From the NCBI GenBank assembly GCA_945929965.1, contig CAMEOT010000021.1, forward strand, positions 1-50,637: a stretch of DNA of 50,637 bases, read 5' to 3'. Each line of letters opens with the position of its first letter. The stretch's first letter is position 1. Position numbers and translations under genes: made by a program. Below are positions 1 to 8,590 of the stretch, one piece after another. Under the pieces are notes generated by a model, which was not told the DNA's origin, ran no database searches, and saw only the letters and a list, made by a program, of their open reading frames with translations. Source of the stretch: an uncultured Lachnospiraceae bacterium (GTDB taxonomy: Bacteria > Bacillota > Clostridia > Lachnospirales > Lachnospiraceae).

Positions 1-94
1 TGTGAGCAAGCTCCCAGATCGCTGTTTTCGTTTTGACTTTGCATGGCTCGTAACTCTCAAGTTACATTACAAAATGAAATAAGATCTGCAAATC
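1..94. other. Left edge, no gene seen
   Basis: This short stretch lies downstream of the stop of the GGDEF gene on the minus strand. I see no convincing coding frame, strong terminator hairpin or promoter in it. It may hold the 3' untranslated end of the GGDEF transcript or part of a gene cut by the window edge. Confidence 0.3.
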
Positions 95-1765
95 CTATAC
101 TCGATTTTCTGTTTTCATTCGTCGTTTCGCTTCGTACATTTTGACATCGGCTTCCCGGACCACATCGTCCATGGAACGGGGCATGTTATGGGTCAGTACG
201 GAATATCCCATGGCTACAGTAATGGGATGCTCGGAACCATCCGGAAGCTTCAGAACTCCCAGAGACGCTTCGAAATCTCTTTGCAGCTTGAGAAATTCTT
301 TTTCAGAATCGGCTGCGGTCGACAGAAATACGAACTCATCTCCGCCGATCCGGTAACATTTTCCTAAGGAACCGAGATGTGCCGACAGAGTATCCGCTAC
401 CCGGCGGATCATTTCATCACCGCTTTGGTGACCGTAGGTGTCGTTCACATATTTGAGGTTATTCACATCGTACAGTGCCAGCAACACATGAAAATTATGG
501 GATGCGTCCAGTCTTTTCAATTCTTCCATATAGGAAGTACGGTTCAGCAGGTCAGTCAGGCCATCGCGATAAGCTAGGCGGCTGAGCAGCTGCATGCGAA
601 CGCCTTCCTGATAGTTGGTCATGAGGCGCAGGGTAACCTGGACTGCTTCCATGATCAGGAACAGAAGCACACCGATCCGTGTGAAGAAGCTGGTCTCGGG
701 AGCACTGCCGAACCATAGCAGCAGGATATCCAGTAGAACGCCAAAGCACAGACACAGAATTCCAAGGTTATGATATAGATTGTGCTTCAGATGCTGCTTT
801 TGATTCTGATAAAATCCCTTGCCGATGGCGTAGATAACAAGCGCGATCAGAATGCTAAAAGTAATATGGGTCAGACGAAGACTTTCATGGAAGTCCTTGC
901 GACCGGTCAGATTCAGGCAAAAACGTATACTGAAATCCATGACACTGATCAGGCATACTGTCTGTACCATCACAGGGGAGTACTCTGTATACATTTTGCC
1001 AAGGTACAGAAATAGTGGGATGGTGATCAGCATCATAAAAAGTTCTGCAATCGTATGATAGATATGACTGTTACGCAGGATCAGCTGCAGCATACGGTTA
1101 TCTGCCAACATGAAGATACCAATATTCAGGGCAAACAATCCCAGATAAAGCATCTCACTGCCGATGATGTGCTTCTTGTGTAATGGCAGATAAAACAGGA
1201 TAAATGCCAGACCAAGATGGGCGATCAGGAAGCTGATACCGAATCCGGGTGCCTTGTCGCGGATGCGGCTTATCAGGATATCTTCACTACGTCCCAGATA
1301 CATATCATTGATTTTGCCACTGCCGTCTCCGTAAGGATTATCGATCACCAGGGTGACCGTGCGCCCGGAATCTTCCCGGTAGATCGGCAGAGAGACATAA
1401 GAGGCTCCCGGTGTCTTGCCGAAGAAAACTCCCTCCGGCTGCATGGTCTCATAGATCTGCCGGCCGTCTATCAGGATCGTGACATTGGAACTTTTATAAA
1501 AAAAGAAAAGGCTCATGTCGTGAGTCAGCGCAGGAAGCTTCTTGGTCACTGTGCAGGTGCCGCTGATATGGGAAAAATCAACGGGGCTTCCATCGGAGGT
1601 GGTCCAGCCTTCTGAAAAGTCAGCATAATCCGATATTGCTGGCTCACGGTTCTGTCTGGGCAGACTGTAATACAGTACCGTAAAAATCACAGAGCACATG
1701 AGCAGGAAAAACAGCCCACGTGTAATAGAATATGAAGTTTTGTGATTGTTCTTGTTTGTATTCAT
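95..1765 (-). CDS. Membrane-anchored diguanylate cyclase (7TMR-DISM-like plus GGDEF)
   Basis: Probable c-di-GMP synthase. From the start used here (MNTNKNNHKTS) it has about 556 residues: a first membrane helix near residues 15-37, an extracytoplasmic beta-rich domain to about residue 178, seven hydrophobic helices, and a C-terminal GGDEF domain from about residue 400. The signature GGDEF is intact at about 474-478 (context CYRIGGDEFVF), so activity is expected; no RxxD inhibitory site is visible just upstream of it. The order extracellular domain, seven helices, output domain is that of 7TMR-DISM receptors, which sense an external ligand. In-frame ATGs lie upstream at 1825 and 1792, but neither has a ribosome binding site and the promoter at 1775-1804 would lie inside them. 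The start is still uncertain because the chosen ATG also lacks a clear ribosome binding site. Confidence 0.85.
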   Translation of the reverse strand: MNTNKNNHKTSYSITRGLFFLLMCSVIFTVLYYSLPRQNREPAISDYADFSEGWTTSDGSPVDFSHISGTCTVTKKLPALTHDMSLFFFYKSSNVTILIDGRQIYETMQPEGVFFGKTPGASYVSLPIYREDSGRTVTLVIDNPYGDGSGKINDMYLGRSEDILISRIRDKAPGFGISFLIAHLGLAFILFYLPLHKKHIIGSEMLYLGLFALNIGIFMLADNRMLQLILRNSHIYHTIAELFMMLITIPLFLYLGKMYTEYSPVMVQTVCLISVMDFSIRFCLNLTGRKDFHESLRLTHITFSILIALVIYAIGKGFYQNQKQHLKHNLYHNLGILCLCFGVLLDILLLWFGSAPETSFFTRIGVLLFLIMEAVQVTLRLMTNYQEGVRMQLLSRLAYRDGLTDLLNRTSYMEELKRLDASHNFHVLLALYDVNNLKYVNDTYGHQSGDEMIRRVADTLSAHLGSLGKCYRIGGDEFVFLSTAADSEKEFLKLQRDFEASLGVLKLPDGSEHPITVAMGYSVLTHNMPRSMDDVVREADVKMYEAKRRMKTENRV

Positions 1766-1774
1766 ACGGATTAT

Positions 1775-1804
1775 ATTATAGTAATACAGTACCATAAAAG
1801 TCAA
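1775..1804 (-). promoter_or_regulatory. Possible sigma-A promoter of the GGDEF gene
   Basis: Read on the minus strand: TTGACT (1799-1804), 18 bp, TATAAT (1775-1780), with a second overlapping TATAAT just downstream. Transcription would begin almost at the chosen ATG (1765), giving a nearly leaderless message. Either the message is leaderless, or another upstream promoter is used (a TTGACA lies near 1844). Confidence 0.4.
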
Positions 1805-1898
1805 TGTCTGTGCTGGATAGATCATATATTTTAAATGTAAGTGTCAATGATCAATGATCGGAACCATTCACGGATCAATGTCCAAAGATAAAAAAACG

Positions 1899-1927
1899 TT
1901 GCAATGGGTGAAAAAGTATGCTATTGT
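1899..1927 (+). promoter_or_regulatory. Sigma-A promoter for the riboswitch-symporter transcript
   Basis: TTGCAA (1899-1904), 17 bp, TATTGT (1922-1927). The predicted start falls about 30 nt before the glycine aptamer, which fits a riboswitch leader. Confidence 0.55.
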
Positions 1928-1961
1928 GATTTTGTTGCCGCTTTAGCGCGGTAAAGATTTA

Positions 1962-2066
1962 CTCTGGAGAGTCCTTCCACGGAAAGCGATTTTCATATTT
2001 CCGTATGGAAGGCGCCGAAGGTGTACGGCAGTAAAGCTGCCAATCTCTCAGGCAAAAGGACAGAGC
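1962..2066 (+). ncRNA. Glycine riboswitch aptamer (single)
   Basis: Shows the hallmark glycine-aptamer segments in order: P1 strand CTCTG followed by GAGAGTCC, the conserved GGCGCCGAAGG (2011-2021), a short variable hairpin, then CTCTCAGGCAAAAGGACAG with the closing P1 strand CAGAG ending at 2065. Only one complete aptamer is visible, whereas many glycine riboswitches are tandem, so this looks like a singlet. It precedes an AGCS symporter, a classic glycine-riboswitch target for glycine/alanine transport. Confidence 0.93.
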
Positions 2067-2078
2067 ATCTATATGCTT

Positions 2079-2148
2079 ATTCCCATTCTCTTCGGAAGAA
2101 ATCAATCTACGATAGGACGTCACAAGAGGTGACGGAAGGAGAGGGAAT
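2079..2148 (+). promoter_or_regulatory. Putative riboswitch expression platform masking the ribosome binding site
   Basis: The segment 2079-2093 (ATTCCCATTCTCTTC) can pair with the ribosome binding region 2135-2148 (GAAGGAGAGGGAAT): six continuous pairs plus about seven more with small bulges. A local 6-bp hairpin CGTCAC/GTGACG (2118-2134) sits between them and directly precedes the Shine-Dalgarno. No U-tract terminator is visible, so control of translation initiation is favoured. Pairing is by eye; which state glycine stabilises is inference. Confidence 0.5.
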
Positions 2149-3561
2149 ATGTTAGACATGATTAGTAACTTTCTGACCACAGTGGATGATTTCGTCTGGG
2201 GCATCCCCCTGATCGTCCTCATTTTGGCTACGGGCCTTTTTCTCACAGCCAGACTTCGTTTTTTGCAGATCACGAAGCTTCCCCATGCAATCAAACACTT
2301 AATTGCCAATGAAAAGTCGGGCGAAGACGGCGAAGTATCCAGTTTCGCGGCACTGTGTACGGCATTGTCCGCTACCATCGGAACCGGTAATATCGTTGGT
2401 GTGGCAACGGCTATTGTAGCAGGCGGTCCCGGAGCTTTGTTCTGGATGTGGATCGCTGCGCTGGTAGGTACGGCTACGAAGTATTCCGAGTGCCTGCTGG
2501 CGGTGAAATATCGTGTGGTAGCAGAGGACGGACACATCATCGGCGGACCCTTCTACTATATCGAGAACGGTATGGGCAAGAACTGGAAATGGCTGGCGAA
2601 GATCTTCGCTTTTATGGGTGTATGCGTAGGATTGTTCGGTATCGGAACCTTTACACAGATCAACGGTATCACCAGTGCGGTACATAATTTCTTCGATGCG
2701 AACAATGCACATACCGTACAGCTCTTCGGCATGGACTATTCCTGGAGCGTGGTGATCTCCGGAATCCTTTTGACCATCTGCGTGGCACTGGTTGTTATCG
2801 GTGGATTAAAGCGTATCTCCACCGTGGCACAGGTCATCGTTCCTTTTATGGCAGTGACTTATGTAGTAGCCTGCCTGTTAGTACTGATCTTTAACGTAAC
2901 TGCCATTCCCTCTGCTATTGTGACCATCGTACAGAGTGCATTCGGTATGCGCGCCGTAGCCGGCGGTGCTTTGGGAGCGGTTATCATGGCAATGCAGAAG
3001 GGTATTGCGAGAGGTATTTTCTCCAACGAAGCAGGTATCGGTAGTGCACCGATTGCAGCGGCTGCAGCACAGACCGATTCTCCTGCCAAGCAGGGTCTGA
3101 TCTCCATGATGGGTACCATCATTGATACTCTGATCATTTGTACCATGACCGGCCTTACGATCGTAATTACCGATTCCTGGAACGTAGGTCTGGACGGCGT
3201 GGATGTTACCACCAGAGCTTTCCAGCAGGGACTGCCTTTTAACAGCTCTATTGCATCCTTTATCCTGATGGTATGTCTGGTATTCTTTGCATTTACCACG
3301 ATCCTCGGATGGGATTACTACAGCGAGAGATGCCTGGAATACCTGATCGGTCAGAAGCCGAAAGCGATCAAAGTATACCGTTGGATCTACATTGCCTGCG
3401 TATTCATCGGACCCTACATGACTGTTAAGGCAGTATGGACCATCGCAGATATCTTCAACGGTCTGATGGCAATCCCGAATCTGATCGCACTGCTGGCATT
3501 AAATGGTGTTGTGGTGGCTGAGACCAAGAAATACCTTGACAATGCCAAGAAAAAGTTTTAA
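2149..3561 (+). CDS. Sodium:alanine/glycine symporter (AGCS family)
   Basis: Inner-membrane Na+-coupled importer of alanine and/or glycine, 470 residues, the usual family length. The N-terminus (MLDMISNFLTTVDDFVWG) and the segment GTGNIVGVATAIVAGGPGA near residues 80-100 are typical AGCS signatures; GIFSNEAGIGSAPIAAAAA in the middle is another. About ten hydrophobic helices can be traced. The ATG has a strong ribosome binding site (AAGGAG) at good spacing. The glycine riboswitch upstream indicates glycine is the sensed and probably transported ligand. A MATE exporter follows after about 70 bp with no obvious terminator, so the two may be co-transcribed. Confidence 0.95.
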   Translation: MLDMISNFLTTVDDFVWGIPLIVLILATGLFLTARLRFLQITKLPHAIKHLIANEKSGEDGEVSSFAALCTALSATIGTGNIVGVATAIVAGGPGALFWMWIAALVGTATKYSECLLAVKYRVVAEDGHIIGGPFYYIENGMGKNWKWLAKIFAFMGVCVGLFGIGTFTQINGITSAVHNFFDANNAHTVQLFGMDYSWSVVISGILLTICVALVVIGGLKRISTVAQVIVPFMAVTYVVACLLVLIFNVTAIPSAIVTIVQSAFGMRAVAGGALGAVIMAMQKGIARGIFSNEAGIGSAPIAAAAAQTDSPAKQGLISMMGTIIDTLIICTMTGLTIVITDSWNVGLDGVDVTTRAFQQGLPFNSSIASFILMVCLVFFAFTTILGWDYYSERCLEYLIGQKPKAIKVYRWIYIACVFIGPYMTVKAVWTIADIFNGLMAIPNLIALLALNGVVVAETKKYLDNAKKKF

Positions 3562-3630
3562 AAAAGTTCTGTAGCCCTATCACGCGGGAAAATCTATATT
3601 TTTCTCGGAAGTGTAGAAGTGAGGAACTAT

Positions 3631-4974
3631 ATGAAAGATCTTACAAAGGGCAGACCGTCAGTTTTGATACTGACGTTTGCCCTTCCTATTTTTTTGGCCA
3701 ATTTATTGCAACTTACTTACAGTCTGGCAGATACCCGCATCGTAGGTACTTTTCTGGGAGATAATGCCCTGGCGGCAGTGGGGGCCACGACGACGCTGAG
3801 CAATCTGATCGTACAATTCCTGATGGGAATGTGCAATGGCTTTGCTATTATTTCGGCACAGTGCTTCGGAGCGAAGGATATGGACAGATTGCGCAGATCC
3901 TTAGGCAATTCTCTGGTGCTTGGCCTATTGGCAGCTGTGGTACTGACGATAGGAGGGCTTATATTTTTACAGCCGATCCTCAGATTCCTGAATGTGCCGG
4001 AAAATCTGCTGAACACAGCAACACAGTATGTATCCGTGATCATAGCGGGACTTGTTATTACTTTACTATATGATGTATTAGCGGCGACCCTAAGAGCAAT
4101 CGGAGATACCGTGACCCCGCTGATCGTGCTGGCGGTGTCGGTGGTGCTGAATATCGGAGGAGATCTGCTTCTGATCGTGGTGCTGCATATGGGAGTGCTG
4201 GGTGCCGCAGTTGCTACTGTGCTGTCGCAGCTGATCGCTGTGGTGGTGTGTGCGGTCTATCTGTGGAAAAAGTATGAAATTCTGCGGATACGTGTGGATG
4301 ATCTGAAGCTGCAGGATGCCGGAATGCTCCGCAATATGTTAAGCTCCGGTCTTTCCATGGGATTCATGAGCTCGCTGGTCAATATCGGTACATTGACATT
4401 GCAGACCTCCATCAATAAGCTGGGACAGAATATTATCATTGCCCATACGGCAGCCCGCAAGATCTCTGAAATCTTCATGATCATGTTCAGCGTCTTCGGT
4501 CAGACAATGGCGACCTATTGCGGACAAAATCTGGGAGCCGGCAAAATCGACCGGATCCGCAGAGGAATCCTGTTGGCAACCGGTTTTACCTGCATCTGGT
4601 GTACGCTTAATATTGTGACTGCTTATACCATCGGTGACTGGCTGGTATGGCTGGTCACCGGCAGCAAAAATCCGGAAGTGATCTACAATGCCACATTATA
4701 TCTGAAGGTAGATACACTGTTCTATTATGTGACAGCGGTAATCTGTATTGTGAGAAACTCCATGCAGGGACTGGGAGAGCGGATCGTACCGCTGATCTCC
4801 AGCTCTCTGGAGATGATAGGGAAAATTGTGATCGCGGCGACGCTGGTTCCCATGTTCGGATACCCGGGTGTCATCGCGGCAGAGCCTATTGTGTGGTTTA
4901 TCATGATCATTCCGCTATTGATAAAGATACTGCGTATGCCGGTCTGGAAGCAGAAAAACTTAACTGTTTCGTAA
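3631..4974 (+). CDS. MATE family efflux transporter
   Basis: Multidrug/metabolite exporter of the MATE/DinF superfamily, driven by Na+ or H+, about 447 residues, the normal length. It begins MKDLTKGRPSVLILTFALPIF, matching the standard MATE N-terminus (compare the second MATE at 27965), and shows two halves of six hydrophobic helices. A GTG lies at 3619 in frame, but the ATG at 3631 has GAGG six bases upstream and is preferred. Its position behind the riboswitch-controlled symporter raises the possibility of a linked amino-acid import and export role, but the substrate cannot be told from the sequence. Confidence 0.9.
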   Translation: MKDLTKGRPSVLILTFALPIFLANLLQLTYSLADTRIVGTFLGDNALAAVGATTTLSNLIVQFLMGMCNGFAIISAQCFGAKDMDRLRRSLGNSLVLGLLAAVVLTIGGLIFLQPILRFLNVPENLLNTATQYVSVIIAGLVITLLYDVLAATLRAIGDTVTPLIVLAVSVVLNIGGDLLLIVVLHMGVLGAAVATVLSQLIAVVVCAVYLWKKYEILRIRVDDLKLQDAGMLRNMLSSGLSMGFMSSLVNIGTLTLQTSINKLGQNIIIAHTAARKISEIFMIMFSVFGQTMATYCGQNLGAGKIDRIRRGILLATGFTCIWCTLNIVTAYTIGDWLVWLVTGSKNPEVIYNATLYLKVDTLFYYVTAVICIVRNSMQGLGERIVPLISSSLEMIGKIVIAATLVPMFGYPGVIAAEPIVWFIMIIPLLIKILRMPVWKQKNLTVS

Positions 4975-5050
4975 ACAAAAAAGTTGTTTTTACTTAACGT
5001 TGAGGAAAAATAACCAAATCTGACAGTAAAATACTTGTAATTTTGTCGAA

Positions 5051-5079
5051 TTGTATTACTATATGGAAAATGTTACAAT
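5051..5079 (+). promoter_or_regulatory. Sigma-A promoter of first chemoreceptor
   Basis: TTGTAT (5051-5056), 17 bp, TACAAT (5074-5079), about 75 nt upstream of the start. I did not find a convincing sigma-D flagellar promoter here. Confidence 0.55.
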
Positions 5080-5153
5080 GATTTCACCGAGAAAATACTT
5101 AAACGTTTTCGAGATGGACCAAATGTGACGAAGTCTTTTACAGAAAGGCAGAT

Positions 5154-6911
5154 GTGGTAAGTATGAAGAAGACAGAGAACAAGAAAACGGAAGTAAAAGG
5201 GAAGAAAAAGCCATTTTTTACAATTTCCAAAAAGATACTGGCGCTGAGCCTTCTACCAATGATCATTGTGTGTGCACTGGTGGCTACGGTGGGGGCCAAA
5301 GCATTAGAGACCGGAATTGAGAAACAGATTGAGCAGTCTCTGCGGATCGTTGGTGTCAGTGTGGATGAAACCTACACGAATCTGTATGAAGGCGATTACA
5401 CCAGAGATAAGGGAGGCAAGGTGTGCAAGGGAGGCACATCCATTTCCGGGGAGACACAGTTGATCGATGGATTGCGGGAGAAGACAGGCTTCCAGGTGTC
5501 TTTTCTGTATGGAAATATGCGTCTGATCACGACATTGACCAAGCCGGAAGGAGGACGTATTAACGGTACGGCGTTGGAAGACGATGTCTATGCACAGATT
5601 AAGACTGGGGAGGCTTTGTTCCTGACGGACTGTAACATTTCCGAAGTAGATTATTATGTATATTATCAGCCATTGATCAATTCTGATGGCTCTGTGATCG
5701 GTGCCATCGAAGTGGCGACGCCGATGCAGAATGTCAAGGATACAATCTCGATGCAGGTCAAGGATATTATCCTGATCGCTGTGGCATGCGTTCTTGTGGC
5801 GGCAGCGCTGGTAAGCGTATTATCCCGAAGCATGGTGAAAACCATGAAGAAGACGAAGCATTTCCTGGGCTGGATCGTGAACGGAGAACTGGATGCAGAA
5901 CCGGATGAAAAGCAGTGCCGAAGAAAGGACGAATTGGGAGACGTCTACCGGATCTCTGTGAAATTGCAGAAGACGCTGCGTACCATTGTGACGGATATCA
6001 AGGATTCCGCGGATAATCTGACAGTATCTTCCAACAAACTGATCAAGATGGCGCAGGATACCCAGGAATCTGTCAACGACGTATATCAGGCAGTAGGGGA
6101 GATCTCTGAAGGTGCCAGGAACCAGGCGGACGAAACAACGGATGCCAATACGAACGTGGTACGTATCGGTGAACAAATCGAGTATATCTCCGACAAAGTG
6201 AATTCCCTGACGGATTATGCCGGCAGGATGGCAGAAGCGGAGAAAGCTTCCGAAGAGATCATGAAAGAACTGAACAGCTCCAACGAGAGCACCAAAGAAT
6301 CTGTCCTGCGGGTAGCGGAACAGATTAAGGATATGAACGGAGCAATTCAGAATATCACGAAGGCAGTTTCCATGATTCAGGATATTGCGGACGAGACAGA
6401 CCTGCTGTCATTGAATGCCAGCATTGAAGCAGCCAGAGCCGGGGAAGCGGGAAGAGGCTTCGCAGTGGTGGCAGAGCAGATCAGTAAGCTGGCTGACCAG
6501 TCCAAGCGCTCCGCAACTGAGATTGAACAGATCATCAAAAATATCATGGAGTCTTCCGGCAGAATGGTGGAGATCATGGGTGAAGTGGAAGCCAACATGA
6601 ATCATCAGCAGAGCAAGTTAGAAGAGACCGGTGTGAAGACTGCGGCAGTAGCGGATGGTGTGGAGAATTCCCTGCAGCATATCGGCGGTATCCGGGAGAA
6701 GATGGATGTCTTAGGACAGTCCGGAAGTGCGATCCGCGATGTGGTGGAAGGACTGTCGGCAATCTCCGAACAGAATGCAGCATCCGCAGACAGTACCATG
6801 CAGGCGGCTCATGGCATGAGTGATACCATGACAGAACTGATGAATTCTTCTGAGAACCTGCTGGCATTAGCGGACAAGTTGGAAAAGGTACTGGATGTTT
6901 TCAAGGTATAA
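5154..6911 (+). CDS. Methyl-accepting chemotaxis protein with extracytoplasmic sensor
   Basis: Transmembrane chemoreceptor, 585 residues. A Lys-rich cytoplasmic start is followed by a first helix (about 25-50), an extracytoplasmic sensory region of about 150 residues with Cache-like character ([20 protein letters not shown]), a second helix (about 200-222), a HAMP-like linker and the coiled-coil signalling domain. The hairpin tip [21 protein letters not shown] that contacts CheA/CheW is intact near residues 415-435. The start is GTG at 5154 with AAAGG six bases upstream; an in-frame ATG at 5163 is the alternative. The gene is closed by a very strong terminator at 6968-7008. The ligand is unknown. 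Confidence 0.92.
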   Translation: MVSMKKTENKKTEVKGKKKPFFTISKKILALSLLPMIIVCALVATVGAKALETGIEKQIEQSLRIVGVSVDETYTNLYEGDYTRDKGGKVCKGGTSISGETQLIDGLREKTGFQVSFLYGNMRLITTLTKPEGGRINGTALEDDVYAQIKTGEALFLTDCNISEVDYYVYYQPLINSDGSVIGAIEVATPMQNVKDTISMQVKDIILIAVACVLVAAALVSVLSRSMVKTMKKTKHFLGWIVNGELDAEPDEKQCRRKDELGDVYRISVKLQKTLRTIVTDIKDSADNLTVSSNKLIKMAQDTQESVNDVYQAVGEISEGARNQADETTDANTNVVRIGEQIEYISDKVNSLTDYAGRMAEAEKASEEIMKELNSSNESTKESVLRVAEQIKDMNGAIQNITKAVSMIQDIADETDLLSLNASIEAARAGEAGRGFAVVAEQISKLADQSKRSATEIEQIIKNIMESSGRMVEIMGEVEANMNHQQSKLEETGVKTAAVADGVENSLQHIGGIREKMDVLGQSGSAIRDVVEGLSAISEQNAASADSTMQAAHGMSDTMTELMNSSENLLALADKLEKVLDVFKV

Positions 6912-6967
6912 AGAGGGTGCCGGAAGCTGTCCGGCAGGGAGATAACATATAAATGACAGAAAAACAG

Positions 6968-7008
6968 AAAATGCAGTCCGGTTTTTATAGAAAACCGGAC
7001 TGCATTTT
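6968..7008 (+). terminator. Strong intrinsic terminator, 18-bp perfect stem
   Basis: AAAATGCAGTCCGGTTTT (6968-6985), five-base loop TATAG, perfect complement at 6991-7008 ending in TTTT. It ends the first chemoreceptor transcript. Because the stem also begins with AAAA on its 5' side, it can work in both directions. Confidence 0.9.
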
Positions 7009-7019
7009 CGTGTGGTTTA

Positions 7020-7048
7020 TTGACGGGGATACCATCATGAATTACAAT
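7020..7048 (+). promoter_or_regulatory. Sigma-A promoter of second chemoreceptor
   Basis: TTGACG (7020-7025), 17 bp, TACAAT (7043-7048), directly after the terminator. It shows that in-frame ATGs at 6953 and 7037 cannot be the start, as they lie upstream of the transcription start. Confidence 0.7.
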
Positions 7049-7099
7049 ATAAGAGATCTAAGGAATGAATATATCAGACGGGAGAGAAGGAGAATTCAA

Positions 7100-8539
7100 A
7101 TGAAAGAGTTGGAACGAAGTAACCGGGTGGCCATGATAGCCCATGGCGTGATCAATGCATGTATGCTTTTTATTAGCGTGATCGGATTCGTTGAGCACAC
7201 AGTATCGGCTCCGGTATTGGTAGTGCTAATGCCTCTTGGAATCATACCGGTTTTGGCAGAATTTATTTGTTGGAAGAGGGATCATGCGACCAAAGCTATA
7301 AAACATCTGTCAATGATCGGATTTGCACTGTTTTATACGGTACTGCTTTTTACGGCACAGTGCAATATGGTGTATGCATTTGTAATTCCCATGATGTTTG
7401 CAGTCATGCCTTATCATGATGTCAAGGCATTTGCGCTTATTAATGTGGGGACGGTGATAGAAAATGTCCTGGTGGTGCTCCTGGGAGCTACACAAGGGGG
7501 ATTTGGCTATCTGGGGCAGGACGCAGGATTTATACAGATTTCTGTAATGGTTCTGCTGTGCTTTACATCCATCTATGCTACGATATCCAACCAGAAGAAC
7601 ACTAGTGAAAATATAGAGAACATTACTGCTGCGCAGGATCGCACGGAAGCAACCTTACGTGAGGTCATGGAAATGAGTAGCCGGATGGAGACTTCAGTAG
7701 CGGATATCACAGCGGAATTGAATAAACTGGAAACTGCTTTTGACAGTACAAAAACAGCTATGGAGGAGGTATCTGCAGGTTCCGGTGAGTCTGCCGCGGC
7801 GATTCAGCAGCAGACGGCCCAGACGGAGGCCATTCAGGAAAAAGTAAATACCGTAGGTGAAGTGGCAGAGACAATCGGAAATAACATGGAACATACGATA
7901 GAAATACTGGATGCCGGAAAAGAAGAGATGACAGGTCTGAAGGAGCAGGCAGAGGATTCTGCAAGGAACAGTGAGCTGGCAGCACAGAAGCTGGAAAAGC
8001 TGGATCATTATATGCAGGAGATGCATTCCATCGTGGAAATCATCAGCAAAATAGCTAATCAGACCAGCCTTCTTGCGTTGAACGCCAGCATAGAGGCAGC
8101 CAGAGCCGGTGAAGCCGGCCGCGGATTCTCCGTAGTGGCTACGGAGATTTCGGGAATGGCCACCCAGACAAAGGATGCTACCGGCAATATCGCGGAGCTG
8201 ATCCAAAATGTATCCGGAGCGATAGGAGAAGTGGTAACGGTCATCCGCCAGATGATAGACGGCATCGGTAGCCAAAGGGAAGGCACGATGCGTGCGGCGG
8301 ACAGTTTCACGGCAATTGAAGACAGCAGTTATATGATCGTTGATAATCTGGGAGAGATGCTTCAGATAGTAGAAGCTTTGAAAACAGCCAACCAGGAGAT
8401 CGTGGATTCTATTCAGACAATCTCAGCGACTACGGAAGAAGTATCCGCCCATGCCAGTGAGACACTGGAAGCGGAAGAGAGAAATAGAGAGATTCTGCAA
8501 AAAATTACAGAAAATATGAATTCTATGGTGAAAAAATAA
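7100..8539 (+). CDS. Methyl-accepting chemotaxis protein with polytopic membrane sensor
   Basis: Chemoreceptor of about 479 residues. The start ATG 7100 ([16 protein letters not shown]) has AGAAGGAG at ideal spacing. Unlike the preceding receptor it has no extracytoplasmic domain: the N-terminal half holds about six closely spaced hydrophobic helices (to about residue 165), so sensing is probably in or at the membrane. The cytoplasmic signalling domain follows, with the conserved tip [20 protein letters not shown] near residues 320-340. It has its own promoter. The next gene, an M28 peptidase, begins 51 bp later with no terminator between, so co-transcription is likely. Confidence 0.9.
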   Translation: MKELERSNRVAMIAHGVINACMLFISVIGFVEHTVSAPVLVVLMPLGIIPVLAEFICWKRDHATKAIKHLSMIGFALFYTVLLFTAQCNMVYAFVIPMMFAVMPYHDVKAFALINVGTVIENVLVVLLGATQGGFGYLGQDAGFIQISVMVLLCFTSIYATISNQKNTSENIENITAAQDRTEATLREVMEMSSRMETSVADITAELNKLETAFDSTKTAMEEVSAGSGESAAAIQQQTAQTEAIQEKVNTVGEVAETIGNNMEHTIEILDAGKEEMTGLKEQAEDSARNSELAAQKLEKLDHYMQEMHSIVEIISKIANQTSLLALNASIEAARAGEAGRGFSVVATEISGMATQTKDATGNIAELIQNVSGAIGEVVTVIRQMIDGIGSQREGTMRAADSFTAIEDSSYMIVDNLGEMLQIVEALKTANQEIVDSIQTISATTEEVSAHASETLEAEERNREILQKITENMNSMVKK

Positions 8540-8590
8540 GTAACGGTTCCTGCGACAGAACGGACAGGATAGAAACAGGAGTGACAGAAT

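Noticed and set aside
4974..5010. AT-rich hairpin after the first MATE gene (GTAAACAA with TTGTTTTTAC)
   Set aside because: Stem is weak and bulged; it may help termination but is not strong enough to annotate.
6953..7099. N-terminal extension of the second chemoreceptor
   Set aside because: That frame runs through an 18-bp terminator stem and over the gene's own promoter; ATG 7100 has the proper ribosome binding site.
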